DNA of 64,000 nucleotides from Chlorocebus sabaeus (GCF_047675955.1 NC_132923.1:89091137-89155136); one strand, 5' to 3'. Counted from the first letter of the stretch, positions 11,830 through 24,262 are shown. The notes: a model not told the origin generated them from the letters alone. Numbers and translations: made by a program.

Positions 11830-12055
11830 TGGTTAAGGGCTGGCCTTTGCCCTGAGATTACTTGAATGCCTGTGCTGGCTCCACCACCTCACTCTGTGGA
11901 CTTGAGCACATAATTTAACCTCTCTGTGCCTCAGTTTCCTCACGAGATGAACCATAGGTTGTAATAGTATCTGCCTCCTAGGGTCGCTGTGAGTATTAAA
12001 TGAGGAAACTCATGGAAGGGACCTGGAAAAGGTCTGGCCTATAGCAGGCTACATT
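11830..12055 (+). mobile_element. MIR element
   Basis: AATTTAACCTCTCTGTGCCT, CAGTTTCCTCACGAGATGA, and GTGAGTATTAAATGAGG are clear MIR segments in order. Confidence 0.8.
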
Positions 12056-12857
12056 CTTCCTTTTTTCCTGCTTATTTGTACCACTGTGCAAGCCTGGTGC
12101 AATAATTGCCCTCGGGAATCATTTTCCACTCATCACTCTTAGAGTTTTCAGGAGGACTCGGGCCATGGAAGGTGAATTCTCCAGAAGCCCGGTTCATCTC
12201 TCTCTCCACCCTGCAGAGGCCTGCTGGTCAAGGTGATACAGATAGTCAGGAGGCGAGTCCAAGGCGCTGAACTCAGATCCAGTCACAGGAGGCTCTTGGA
12301 GACCTTGGCGGGAGCAGAGGCGGGAGGGTCTGGGTGGAAGTCAGATTAAATCTGGTGGGAGATGGGGAGGTAGGAAATGGAGACTGTTGAGATCGGCTGT
12401 GAAGGAGATGGGGCTGCATCGGATAGAGGGAGTGTAAGGGTTCCTTTAAGAGATTTTATACAGGCCTGGTCACCCTTGGATCCCAAATATCTTTCAGGGC
12501 CAAGAACCCATTCTTAACAAGACGTCCTAATGTGGGAAAAATGCAGATCTGTTCCCTCTTGGTGCTGAGGTTATGACATTTCCTCCCAAGGAGTCCACTG
12601 TACTGCTGGCCCTGGCTGAGGACTCCCAGAGCCCAGCAGGGGAGAGGGTTGGATCCCACCAGCAACTCTTCTCATCCCAGTCCTGGCTTCCAGAGCCCCA
12701 GTGCTCTCCCCTGTGGTGTGAACTTTCACAGAATTTTAGGCTTCTCTCTGGATGACAAAAAGGCCAGTGAATTTTGGTTCGGTGAACAAACACCCCACCT
12801 AGTAGGAAGCCACTCTATGACAAGCTTTGGGGCACCCCAGATTAAGAGGATTTCTTA
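12056..12857. other. Unassigned intronic sequence
   Basis: No gene and no clear repeat recognised. Confidence 0.4.
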
Positions 12858-13162
12858 GGCCGGGCGCAGTGGCTCACTCCTGTAATCCCAGCACTTTGGG
12901 AGGCCGAGACGGGCGGATCACGAGATCAGGAGATCGAGACCATCCTGGCTAACACGGTGAAACCCCGTCTCTACTAAAATACAAAAAAAATTAGCCAGGC
13001 GTGGTGGCAGCCGCCTGTAGTCCCAGCTACTCGGGAGGCTGAGGCAGGAGAATGGCGTGAACCCGGGAGGTGGAGCTTGCAGTGAGCAGAGATCGCGCCA
13101 CTGCACTCCAGCCTGGGCGACAGAGCGAGACTCCGTCTCAAAAAAAAAAAAAAAAAAAAAAA
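12858..13162 (+). mobile_element. AluY-like element, full length
   Basis: Full dimer from GGCCGGGCGCAGTGGCTCAC to a 23-A tail (13140-13162). AluY-type features are GAGATCGAGACCATCCTGGC, CTAACACGGTGAAACCCC and AATGGCGTGAACCCGGGAGG. Target-site duplications AAGAGGATTTCTTA (12844-12857) and AAGAGGGTTTCTTA (13161-13174) differ at one base. Confidence 0.96.
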
Positions 13163-13169
13163 GAGGGTT

Positions 13170-13528
13170 TCTTAGTCCATTTGGGCTACTGGACCTGAAT
13201 GCCGTAGACTGGGTGACTTATAAACAACAGAAATTTATTTCTTACAGTCCTGGAGGACAGGAAGTCCAAGATCAAGGCACCAGCAGATACAGTGTCTGGT
13301 AAGGGTGTGCTTCCTGGTTCATAAAAGGCAGTCTTCTAGCTGTGTCCTCACATGGTGGAAGGGGCAAAGGACCTCTCTGGTGTCTCTTTTGCGAGTACTA
13401 ATCTCATTCATGAGGGCTCTGCCCACTTGACCTAATTACCTCCCAAATGCCCCACCTAGAAATACTATCACAGTGGGAACTAGGTTCCAACAATGAACTT
13501 TGAGGGGACAAAAACATTCTGTCTATGA
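13170..13528 (-). mobile_element. MaLR LTR (MLT1-like)
   Basis: Reads TTAGTCCATTTGGGCTACT, then GACTTATAAACAACAGAAAT, CCTGGAGGACAGGAAGTCC, CACATGGTGGAAGG and GGGGACAAAAACATTCTGTC, the reverse complement order of MLT1-type LTRs. The AluY inserted at its edge. Confidence 0.8.
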
Positions 13529-13574
13529 ATGCATCACTGCCCTCTTGAATTGCTCACAGTTAAGAATAATCACC

Positions 13575-13790
13575 AACATTTCTTGGATACCAGCATTTAT
13601 TGGATACCTACTATATGCCAAGCACTCTGCTTTAAGGACAACACACATAATTCCATGCAGTCTCCAGATGAGGGGCTGTTGTTTCTCCTTTACACAAAAG
13701 AAAGAACTGGGGCTCTGAGAAGCTGAATGATTGCCCCAAGTCACACAGCTAAGAAGGCTGAGGGGCAAGATTCAGGCCAGGCCACAAGGG
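13575..13790 (-). mobile_element. MIR element
   Basis: TTATTGGATACCTACTATAT, GCCAAGCACTCTGCTTTA, CAGATGAGGGGCTG and GCCCCAAGTCACACAGCTAA follow MIR in reverse. Confidence 0.75.
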
Positions 13791-13849
13791 TGGCCTCCCA
13801 GAGTCCACTGGAGGTCAGTCTCTTCTCTTTGACATGCACAGCACACTCA

Positions 13850-14010
13850 TTACCTTATTAGGGATATAGATAAACCTTGGATTGGGCATAGTTATACCCA
13901 TTTGAAAGATAAGGAAACTAAGATTCAAAAATGGGGCATTACTTGCCCAAGGTCAACTAGACTGAAATGACAGCTCTGTCATGTGAACCCAGGTCTATGA
14001 CTACTTGCAT
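13850..14010 (-). mobile_element. MIR fragment
   Basis: TACCCATTTGAAAGATAAGG, AAACTAAGATTC and ACTTGCCCAAGGTCAA follow the 5' half of MIR in reverse. Confidence 0.6.
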
Positions 14011-15564
14011 TTTGAGTTAGTTTTCCTAGCAGTTGCTCTGGGAATTATAAATTCATATTTATATCAACTTAATTACAATAATATATAAAAACTTTTTATA
14101 TATAGCTCCTTTTCCTCTGTCCTCCTTTGTGCCATTATTGTCATACAAATTGCATCCTTGTACCTTAGATAACCCATCAGCATAGATTTATAACTGCTTT
14201 TATGCCTTTTAAATCAGACAGTGGAAAAAAGTTACAAATGAATAAATGAACTAAGAACCAGAGCCCTTCAAAATTCATTTTTCATTTGTACTATCTTTTA
14301 TACTTACCTACATAGTTATCTTTACTGGTACCCCTTTATTTCTTTCTGGATTTATGTTACTGTCTAGTGTCCTTTCATTTCAGCCTGAAGGATTCACTTT
14401 AGCATTTAGTGAGGGGAAGGTATGTTGGTTACAAATTATCTCAATATTTGTTCATCTGAGAATATCTTAATTTCTTCTTTGTTATTGAGAGATAGTTTTG
14501 CTGGATATAGAATTCTTCCTTGACATTCTTTTCCTTTTATCACCTTTTAATATATCACCTTCTGGCCTCCATGATTTCTGATGAGAAATCAGTCATTAAT
14601 CTTACTGAGCTTTGATCAACTGAACTGATGGTTCAGTTGTCTCTTGCTCCTTTCAAGGTTCTTTCTGTCTTTGGCTTTTGACAGTTTGATTATGATATGT
14701 CTGGGTGTGGATCTCTTTGAATTTATCATACTTGGAGTTCATTGAGCTTCTTAGCTGTGTAGATTAATGTTTTTAAATCAGATTTGGGCAGTGTTCAGCC
14801 ATTATTTCATCAAAATCCTTTATCCTTCTTTCTTTTCTTTACTTCTTGAACTCCCAGTATGCATATGTTGGTACACTTGATGGTGTGCCATGTTTGTTCA
14901 TTTTTTAAATTCTTTTATCTTTTTGTTCCGCAGACTGAATAATCCCAATTGGCCTATCTTCAGATTTGTTGATTCTTCTGCCTGCTAAAACATTTTGAGC
15001 TCCTCTAGTGAATTTTTCATTTCAGTTATTGTACTTTTCAACTATATAATATGTGAATGTTTATTTGGTTCTTTCTCTAAAATAATTTCTGTTTATTACT
15101 GTTCTATATGTGATGAGGCATAATTCTCATACATTTCTTTAGTTCTTCAGACATGGTTACCTAGTTCTTTGATCATATTAAAATAGCTGATTTAAAGTCT
15201 TCACCTAGTAAGTCCAGCTTCTGGACTTCCTCAAAGATTCTCCTTATTAACTGCTTTTTTCTCCTATTTATGGCTCATATTTTCTTGTTTCTATGTATTT
15301 CTAGTAATATTTTTGTTGAAAATTTGACACTTAAAAGAATATAATGTGGCAAATCTGGAAATCAGATTCTTTTCCCTTCTCAGGATTTGTTGTTGCCTTT
15401 GCTATTTGTTGTCACTATTTAATTAATGACTCTTCTGAACTAATTCTGTAAAGTCTGTAAGCCATTGAAATCTCTGCTCAGTTAGCTTTGTGATCAGCTA
15501 ATGATTACACAGAGATGTATTTAAATGTCTGGAACCAATAAGTCCCTCAATCTTTGCTGAAGGG

Positions 15565-15615
<51 letters not shown>

Positions 15616-16440
15616 GGAGCACATCCTTAACACCCATCCATGCAGTTTACAACTCTGCCTTAGCCTTCACTTCCTGTTTTAAAGCCTCAGGGTTAGCAGA
15701 GGTGAGAGCTTAGAGCCTTCTCAGGTCTTTCCTGAGCATGTACATAGCTCTGGGCATTTAGACAGCCCTATGCTTGCATGCAGCCTTCTAGATTCTCAGG
15801 AATATGTTGGAGCTTTTCAGAGCCCCCTGTGGATGTCTTATTTCCTAGCTTTTCCTTTTAAGCTTTTTGGTTAGTCTCTTGTATGATCCAACTGTTTTCA
15901 GATGCCTCAGACTGCTGTGATGTTCAAAAATTTGACTCTGATTGTCTTCAACAAACATTCCTGGGGAAAATGCTGTTAGCACTAAGCAAGCTTTAGGTCA
16001 GATCAAATACAGACAGCATTGAGGGTAGGATCGTCCAGAGAACCATCAGACGGGTCAAACAGTGACAGTTCTCTGGGAATGAGATTTTGAAGGAGCTCCA
16101 ACCCAGTTTTTCCTTCACCAGTGACTGCCAGGCTGCTGGTTTTCACTGGGATTGCAGGTGTTGGTTTTCAAGGCTACTGCCGAAGGCGTATGAGAAATAG
16201 GGCAAGTTAAAATGCCACAGAGCTTACTGTTTTTACTGAGATTTCATTGCTTAATGTTCCCTGGAATCTTGCAAGCCTTTGGTTAGTTTCCAGAGTTCTG
16301 AAAAAGTTTATTCTGACCATTTTTGTCTGTGTTCTTGTTGCTTTATGAAGGGGAGAATTTTCAGAGATCCTTAGTCCACCAGATGGTTCACTGATATCCA
16401 CCTCCTTCCACTTTTGCCAGGAGGCAGAACATACAGGTGT
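14011..16440 (-). mobile_element. Ancient L1-like block
   Basis: Long T-rich tract with phrases I associate with old L1M-type L1 on the reverse strand: TTTGCTGGATATAGAATTCT, CTTCTGGCCTCCATGATTTC, GGTGTGGATCTCTTTGAATT, CAGACTGAATAATCCCAATT and AAATAGCTGATTTAAAGTC. No intact open frame remains. Orientation is inferred from base bias because L1 sense strands are A-rich. The exact subfamily is unknown. Confidence 0.6.
15568..15614 (+). repeat. (TG)23 microsatellite
   Basis: Near-perfect TG run of 47 nt inside the L1-like block. Confidence 0.97.
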
Positions 16441-17669
16441 GAAAGGGCAAGTTGTATATAAGAGAAAGCAGAAGGCAATGTCCTGAAGATCTACTAAGTG
16501 TCAAAAGGTATGGGTATAATAAGGATCATAGAAGCCCTCAGAAGGGCATGATTAAGCTAGACTGAAAAATAGGTAAATGTTACTAGAAGCAGTGAGATTC
16601 CAGATTACTCCAGCTACCAAGAGGAAAGGACTAAGCATGTCTTCACCCATCCCAGCATCTTCTGTCTCCTGACAACCTCTTCTGCCAATGATAATTTCCC
16701 AGCCAGACCTTTGACCAGGGTCATGATTATCTTAATTCAGCCAAATGCTACTGCCCTATCTGGGAAAGTTGTTTTTAGTTTTTAAATGTCAACATCTTCT
16801 CTAGGCTGCACCTTTTGACCTGCTCAGCCAGGTAGGACCTGAGACTTTATCTTAACTCCACATCTTCTTCTCACCTGTGACATGTCCTTTCCCCTGCTAC
16901 CTAAGAGCCCAGGGCCAGGTAAATCTGGACTCAGAATTCCTTGGCAAATCAGGAGTCAGATCAAGACTCTCTGGCTCAGAACCTCTCTGCCACCATCCCC
17001 GACAGAGCCTGGGATTCCAGTCATCAATGATGACTACATCATTGCCTGGTCCAAGCATCTGTATTTAGATGAATTCTGATTTGCTAAAATACAAGTTTCA
17101 AGGGGTTATAAGCCTGGGAGTCAATCCTAATGAATTTTGCCACTTACCACACAATTTATATGGTCCGAATTTCTATAGCTATAAAATAAAGAGGAGGCTC
17201 TTATTAAATAAGGACCCTCTGAGACTAGGAGCCTATGACTGTGACAGCCAGGTGGAGGGTCACTTTTTCAGAGAGTCACAAACCTTTCCCAACTCCTCAA
17301 AGTGGAGTTAGGTGCCTTCCCAGGTCCTCACAAGCTCCCACGTCTCCCTCTGCCCCACTCTGAGAGCCCCAAATAGCTAGTGACTGCGACTGTGTCTCCC
17401 TAACCACACCAAATATAAAAAGAACAAAGAAACTACCAGATTCTTCTCTATGCCCCTAGCACCCAGCATCAGGACTCGTAGACAGCAGGTGCTCAAGTAA
17501 TGTTAGTCCCCACTATTATAAAATTATTGGGACTTACTAGGGTTTCCTGATAGTCACAGTGCAGCCCTTCAGCACCTGCAGAAGACTATAAAAGGGAGAG
17601 AGGAAGGAAGAATTATAGCCATTTAAATTTGTAAATGTTTTTGTACCTATTAGTCATCCACTAACAAAT
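16441..17669. other. Unassigned intronic sequence
   Basis: No gene or repeat recognised with confidence. Confidence 0.4.
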
Positions 17670-17825
17670 ATTTGCTAAGCCCCTACTAGTCCCATGCATT
17701 TAAATCATTCCCCAAAAGAGGATTGCTATTGTTATCCCTATTCTGCAGTTTAGGAAGCCAAGGTTCTGAGAGATGATGTGCCTCCCCTGTGGTCATGACT
17801 GGTCTGACTGGACCCACGTCTGACC
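17670..17825 (-). mobile_element. MIR fragment
   Basis: AATATTTGCTAAGCCCCTAC, TATTGTTATCCCTATTCTGC and TTTAGGAAGCCAAGG fit reverse MIR. Confidence 0.6.
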
Positions 17826-17827
17826 TC

Positions 17828-18136
17828 TTTTTTTTTTTTTTTTTTTTTTTTTGAGACGGAGTCTCACTCTGTCACCCAGGCTGGAGTGCAGTGGCGCGAT
17901 CTTGGCTCACTGCAAGCTCCGCCTCCTGGGTTCATGCCATTCTCCTGCCTCAGCCTGCCGAGTAGCTGGGACTACAGGTGCCCGCCACCAAGCCCGGCTA
18001 ATTTTTTTGTATTTTTTTAGTAGAGACGGGGTTTCACCGTGTTAGCCAGGATGGTCTTGATCTCCTGACCTTGTGATCCGCCCGCCTTGGCCTCCCAAAG
18101 TGCTGGGATTACAGGCATGAGCCACCGCGCCCAGCC
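17828..18136 (-). mobile_element. AluY-like element
   Basis: A 25-nt poly-T start, then GAGACGGAGTCTCACTCTGT through GAGCCACCGCGCCCAGCC. GCAAGCTCCGCCTCCTGGGT and GTGTTAGCCAGGATGGTCTT are AluY-type. ACCTCTTTTTT at 17823-17833 and 18139-18149 could be the target duplication, although it merges with the poly-T. Confidence 0.95.
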
Positions 18137-19579
18137 CAACCTCTTTTTTAAGAGTCTGACTCACATGACTCCAGGACAGGCAGACACCAGTGATCATAAA
18201 ATAAGCTCCAGACCATAGGAGTTTTTTACTGTATCACAGTGCCTAGAACAGCACTTGGGGCACACAGTAGGTGTTCAGTAAACACTCATCTAATTGAATG
18301 ACTCTTCCAAAGTTCGAGTAAAGGATGAGTGAGGACAGACTGGAAGAAGAGATCTGGCAAGGGGAGAAAGAGCCGGGTGCTCAGTGTGCCAGTCGTCCTG
18401 CAGTAGCCCTGTGGATGGGAACTACACACCCAGGCCAAGGAGCATGCCAGCTCACCCAGAGTCACCTAGCCAGTTCGCGACCAGCTGGTGATTTGAAAGG
18501 TTCTCTCCATCCTCCACGGCTTCGACTTTCAAATTGGAAATGTCCTTAAGACCAATTAATCCACTCTCCTCTCTTTATAAAGAGAGCGGGGAGTGATCAC
18601 CCAGCATACCGCAGCTGTGCCACTGAGCCGCTGTTCTTGGCACCTAAAAGTTGCCCAGAGCACACACGCTGTGAGGCTGCAAGCTCCCTGGGAGCTGACA
18701 GATGTCTCCAGATCCTGGAGGTGTATACACACACGCCTGCAAACACACAAAAGACGTTCACACTGCGCCCACAGCAGCAAAGGAGCCCCAGGCTCCTCTG
18801 AGTGTATTTTAAATCCATTCTGACTCCCCAGAAAGTCTGTTTTTGTTATTCACACTGACCTTTTAAACTCCATGCAGTCTTGCATTTTTCCCGAGGCCTC
18901 AGTAGGACCTATTAATAATTCTGCTCTCCCACCGAGGCTCTGGGCTGCAGCCGGCTTTCTTACGTGCTGTAAAAACCAGTCCCCCCAACTGTTGGTGAGT
19001 TTGCCCCCATCTCCAGACAATTAGAGGGAAAAGCATAGGTGCCCCCCAGCCATGGGGAGAGGAGACCAGCACACGTAACTGCCTATACTCTTCAAAGGTG
19101 AGGACAGGTGGTCTGGCAACAACCAAGGACAGAAACAGGGCACTCAAGGGCTAGGGGAATGTGGCTCAGTCGGGCCCCCTGCCTCTGGCCGCTTTCACCT
19201 TTCTCTGAGCAAACATCTCTGCAAATAAATCTCCTCTTTCTGCCTTTCTCTCTCTCTGCTGGGTTACTGCTTCAGTTTCATTAAAGACGCTGGAAACATT
19301 CTTCGGGCTCGGCTGAGATATATAATACGGAGAACAGAGATTTGCTTCATAACCCACAAACTATTAAAAATATTAGTGTCCCCCAGAGAGTCTCTCTTAA
19401 AGATTCCTTCTCCCTCTCTGCCTCCCTCTTTCCCTGGCTCACAGTGCCAACAATAATGGAGGCAGGCTGGGCTAAGCCATTTCCTTGAAAGAAAATAGAA
19501 AAGAGATAACAGCCCTTGGAGAAACCGCTCTTTGTGCCTGAATAATATCCGTCATCCTATATGTCTGACTAGAGCTTTG
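18137..19579. other. Repeat-poor intronic block
   Basis: No gene. 18940-19410 carries no repeat I recognise and has balanced, low-CpG sequence; it is a candidate for conserved noncoding DNA on appearance only. Confidence 0.4.
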
Positions 19580-19755
19580 TACTTGTCAAAGCCTCCTTTC
19601 ACCACTCTTATGTTGTTTAATCCTCAAAGATGTGCAAAGCAGGGGCACATCTCTTTTGTTAGGAGGGGAAACCAAGGCCCTAGACAATGAAGGTGACTTG
19701 GCTTTGAGGCAGAGCTGGGACTAGAACCCAGTTCCTTCTGATTCCCAGCTTGGTG
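19580..19755 (-). mobile_element. MIR fragment
   Basis: TTGTTTAATCCTCAAAGATG, GGAAACCAAGGCCCTAGACA and CAGAGCTGGGACTAGAACCC fit reverse MIR. Confidence 0.7.
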
Positions 19756-19884
19756 GGTTTTCTCATGAAAGTGAATTTATGAAGTTACTTCATTTCTTGG
19801 TAGCAAATGTCTGGTGCATATGCAGCCCCTGTGATCTCTCTGTCCTTACTGTCTCCCCAAGGGTCTAGAATTTAATATTATTAC

Positions 19885-20110
19885 AGGCAACTTGTCTTTC
19901 ATGTGTTCATCAAAGATGTGTTGAGGGCCATCCTCTGGGCCAGGCCCATCCTTGAGGCTGGGAACGGTGCAAGGGGTGAATGAGGGTGCAATGCTGCTGC
20001 CTTCAGGGAGGTCCCATCTGGGAGGGGGACATCCTGGGGCAAGGCAGTGAGACCCCAGGAAGAGCAGCTGGAGAGTCAAGAGCACAGGAGGACTTCTGAC
20101 CAGGCAGGAA
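19885..20110 (-). mobile_element. L2 fragment
   Basis: CATGTGTTCATCAAAGATGT, CCAGGCCCATCCTTGAGGCT and CCTTCAGGGAGGTCCC resemble reversed L2 3' sequence. Confidence 0.5.
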
Positions 20111-22034
20111 AGGGTCTCGAGAGTAATACTTAGCTGGGAATTCTAAGGATGGATGGAATTTAGGCAGAGGGGGTCATGGAAGAGGCTTGAGGGTGGCAGG
20201 GAAGAGAGAAGAAAGTTTAAGGCCCAGAGACCAGAGAAGGCCTGACACAAAGAAGCCCAGCATAGCCAGGCAAAACCATGGGGTGAGTAGTGACAAGAGA
20301 CCAAGAAGAAGTGGCCATGGGGGCCAGTGGCCATGGGGGTCTGTGGCCCCAGTGCTCAGTGGCAAAACTGACTTTCTCCTGAGAACAATGGGGTGCAGTA
20401 AAGGACTTTCTGTGGTTGGTAATATTTTTTAGAGTGTCCTAAGTGTCATGCATGAATTTATTCATGGGAAGTCATTGAATGTGCCATAGGTGCTTGTGTT
20501 CCAATTTAAATCTTAGAACTGATGAAGAGTGAAGTGAAGGGGACAGGATAAGGAAGGGAGGACCAGGAAAGTGGCCTGAGCATGGGAGCGGTGACAGAGA
20601 GGAGTTCTGGGTTGAAGATTTGGGAGGTAGGCTTGGGGATCTGGCAGGCAGTGGTGATGGAGAGGATGGAGTCCAGGCTGACCCCGGCCCAGGGCATCTG
20701 CTCCTGCAGATGAATGTGGCTTATGCACCCCATCGGCAGCGAGGAGTCTGGTGCACAGGAGTGATATGCCAGCAGTCACTCCTAGGCTGCGTAGGAGCTG
20801 AGCTGCAATCTCAGGTTCCTCACGCTGCAGCTTCTAAACACCTGGGCTCCGCTCACAGCCTGCCCTAGCTGAGCCCCTCTCCCAGGGGAGTGGGGGTGAG
20901 TGAAGCCCCTCCAGGAACTGGCTGGAGACTACTCCTTCAAAGAAGAACTCTATGGGCAGCTCGAGGTTTGAGAAGCCAGCACATTCCTTCCTTCTTGTCC
21001 CCTGGGATATTTAAAATTAGCCTCTTGTAAGCATTTGAAAAGCCAAGACCAGACCAGGACTGATGTCCCAACATAAGGGACAAGGCAGGCACAGGACCTC
21101 TCTGGGGTCCCTGGGGCCAGTCATCCTCAGTATCCTCAGCAGTAATGACCCTCCCTGCCCTCCCCATATCACAGGCTCAGGGTAGGCATCAAATGAAAAC
21201 ATTGTCCTCCAGCCATGGTTCCTGCATCCGTAGCATTGGCCGATGCAGACGCACAGTAGGTGTGCACAGGACAGAGGCAGGCTGTGGAGCTTGAGAGGCT
21301 TGTGGGGAAGGGGACCGGGTCATAGCCCTGCCTCTGCCGCTTGTGTGCTGTGAGACCCTCTAGGTGGCACCTGTCAGGTGAGAGTCTAAAACTCCCTGAT
21401 CTTTTAAGGGCTCCAGTTTCTAGGATGTGGGTGCTTAATGTTAAGGCTCACCCAATGTTGCCATTGGGTTGAATTCAGTCCATCTACAATAGGAAAGACC
21501 AGGGGCAGCTTCTGAGAGAGGCTGAGGATGGAGAAGCCCCTCTGGGACCCCAAATCCTGACAAGGGGCCGCTTAGAGTTCCTGACCAAGGGAACCTATAC
21601 CTCTGGTCTCGGCATGCTCTGGCCACAAAAGGGAATCATTTACTGAATATTTTTCCTTTATTATTTGTTCTACAAACTGTAGGTCATGTGTTCCTTAAAG
21701 TCTGCAGCAGCTGCTGATCGAGCAGCCCTCATGCACCGTCCACTCACAGTGATCTTCCAGCCCAATTAAAGGGGATAGGAAGACAGGAGGGGCAAGTGAT
21801 GTGGTTGCCAGTCACCCCTCCAGCCTGTACTGTCCCTGTCGCCCGCATAGGGGGATGCCGGGGACTTGGTGGGGGATTTTCAGTTCAGGAGCCTGTTTGT
21901 GAGGAGGGAGGGGAGTTTGAAAGACTTCAGAATTCCAAGGACCAGCCAGCAAGGGGGACAGTGATGCCTATGGGGGTGGGGCCCCAGGGGGTGAGAGCTA
22001 GAACCCAGGAGCCCTAGAGAGGAGGAGGAAACAT
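20111..22034. other. Unassigned intronic sequence
   Basis: 20310-20341 holds two copies of a 16-bp unit (AGTGGCCATGGGGG plus CC or TC). 20110-20430 may be diverged reversed L2. No gene seen. Confidence 0.45.
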
Positions 22035-22185
22035 TGGCTATTTAGGTTGCACCTACTGTGTGTCGCCCTGGACTGAGCCCTTATGCACCCGTTTGTATGT
22101 GTGTTGTTAATACCTCAGGCAGGTCTGCAAGGAAGGGCTCACTGCCCCAGTGAACAGGAGGAAACTGAGGGTCCCAGCCTTCCCA
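22035..22185 (-). mobile_element. MIR fragment (weak)
   Basis: GCACCTACTGTGTGTCGCCC and GAACAGGAGGAAACTGAGG fit reversed MIR ends, but the middle is diverged. Confidence 0.45.
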
Positions 22186-23198
22186 GCCTGAGGTGTCTGG
22201 GCTGAAGGGTGGCCAAGCCTTCTGACCTTGCCTGGACTCCCACCCCCTTATGCCCCCGCATCCCAGCTCACTTGACTGAGCCTTGGAGTAGCAGTCCCCA
22301 GGTGGTGGTGGCTCAGCTTGACTCAAACCGTGTTTAAATACCTCTTGTTTAAAAAGAGGGGTACCTCATTGTGGGCCAAAAGTCCCTTGCTGGGGCCTCA
22401 GCTCCCATTCTCAGAGCAGTGACAAGTAGCTCTTCTGATTATTTTTCCCTAAAAGGCCCCTTCTCAATTTGCCGTTTGTTTTCTCAGGGCTGTGGGCCTT
22501 GACCTCACCACAAACAAGACAAGTCAGGTGCTGTGAATCTGAAGGGAGGGAAATGCTTCTTCCAGGCTCTGGATCTTTTAGGAGCTCCCTTGGCCAGCTC
22601 CACCCCAAATGTTTCATGTCCCAGCAATTTAAAGGCCCTGCATGTAGAGCAGAGAGATAAGGGTCTTGCCATGGGCCACACAGACAGAGGCATTCCAACC
22701 TAGGTGGTCCCACTACAGAGCACATGCAGATGCTGAAAATGTGCCCCGCGATTTGAGAAATCAAGCGTGTCTTCGGCACTGCCTGCAGATTTCCCTGATG
22801 CATTCATGTTTCCAGAGCCCTGAGCTGATGAGCTGGGGAATTCCCCGGCTGTCTCCTCCATTACACACCCTATGAGCCGGAGGCTGAATCTGGGGAGCCT
22901 GCTGGGATAGATGGCATTACAGGGAGTAAAGAGTCTGGGTGGCAGCCCCAGCAGCCCCAGCAAGGCCCCTGCTGCATCCTCGCCCTCCCCGCCCTACAGT
23001 CACACACCCATTCATACTCAGTCCTCCATGGAGTGTGGACCCCTTGGCAGAGCCAGACTATGAGGCCCCAAAGCTTTCCCATCTTTGCCCTAGGCCCCAC
23101 AGCATGTGAGGGTCACTACAGAACTAGAACTCAAGAGTCCTGCCCCAGTACTTCCTGATGGCTTCCTAAACATCATCATCTCCAAGAATGCCTCCCTA
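22186..23198. other. Unassigned intronic sequence
   Basis: No gene or clear repeat recognised. Confidence 0.4.
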
Positions 23199-23506
23199 GG
23201 CCGGGCGCAGTGGCTCACACCTGTAATCCCGACCCTTTGGGAGGCCAAGGTGGGAGGATCACTTGAGGCTAGGAGTTTGAGACCAGCCTGGGCAACATAA
23301 CAAGACCGCATCTCTACTAAAAATTAAAAATTAGCCAGGCATGATGGCACATACCTGTAGTCCTAACTGTTTGGGAGGCTGAAGCAGGAGGATTGCTTGG
23401 GGTCATGAGTTTGAGGCTGCAGTGAGTTATGATCACGCCAGTGCACTCCAGCCTAGGTGACAGAGTGAAATCCTGTCTCAAAAAAAAAAAAAAAAAAAAA
23501 AAAAAA
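23199..23506 (+). mobile_element. AluJ-like element
   Basis: From GGCCGGGCGCAGTGGCTCAC to a 27-A tail. GTTTGAGACCAGCCTGGGCA, ACATAACAAGACCGC and GAGGCTGCAGTGAGTTATGA are old-Alu (J) type. Confidence 0.95.
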
Positions 23507-23551
23507 GCAGCACCCAAAAAATGGCTCCTAGAAACATCCCTTCACCTAAGA

Positions 23552-24020
23552 CAGTGTTTCTCAACTCTTTGTATATTTAACATCATGGCTCCTTTTAATG
23601 CAACTTGAGCCCCTCAAACTCTCTCTTATTTATATGAAATAAATAAATATTTTAAAATAAATTACATATGTAAAATACATTATATATCACATATGTAATG
23701 ATATAATGATGTTGTGAGAATTAGTGAGACCCCAGATTTGTACCCCACTTAAATATGTTTGATACTAAATAAATGATATGTCATGAACTAAACCACAACC
23801 AAACACAATGGTAAAATTAGAAATGTCCTTTCATCCAGAAAGACAGGTATTTCTCCTTTGACCACAGTTAAGTCTGTGGCTCAGCTCCAGCCCAGCCCTT
23901 CTGCCTTGATGTATGTGTGATGGGTGGAGCTCACCACAGTCCCCTTCAAGCCAGTTGGGCTGCTAGACTTTCAAACTGCATGCGACCTTCCAACCTCACT
24001 TGCCCAACTGAGAACCACTG
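23552..24020. mobile_element. Probable hAT-type DNA transposon remnant
   Basis: Left end CAGTGTTTCTCAACTC and right end AACTGAGAACCACTG form an inverted pair typical of hAT-Charlie/MER elements. About 470 bp of AT-rich non-coding sequence lies between. The expected 8-bp target duplication is not evident, so the right end could be a chance match. Confidence 0.45.
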
Positions 24021-24024
24021 CCAT

Positions 24025-24262
24025 TGGGTAAATAAATGTTTCCTGGGCATCGACCATTTGCCAGGCATGGGGGACCTGCATTGGTGAACAGACAGACCTG
24101 GTCTCCATTCTGTTGGAGCCTCTAACCTCTCCCCATTGAACAGGTGAGGAAACCAAAACCCAGCAAGGGTTGGCGACTTGCCCAGTGCCACACAACAAAT
24201 TAGCGGTAGAGGTGGAACATGAACCCAGGCTCCTGACTCCCAGTCCAAGGCCCTGTACACTG
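24025..24262 (-). mobile_element. MIR/L2-type fragment
   Basis: TTTGCCAGGCATGGGGGACC, GGTGAGGAAACCAAAACCCA, ACTTGCCCAGTGCCACACAA and CATGAACCCAGGCTCCTGAC follow a reversed MIR. The first part (AACAGACAGACCTGGTCTCC) is more L2-like. Confidence 0.65.

Noticed and set aside
14011..16440. Protein-coding L1 remnant with active potential
   Set aside because: Too diverged, stop-rich in all frames, and no intact ORF; only an old fragment.
17851..18045. Open frame starting MRRSLTLSPRLEC
   Set aside because: This is the familiar translation of a reversed Alu, not a gene.
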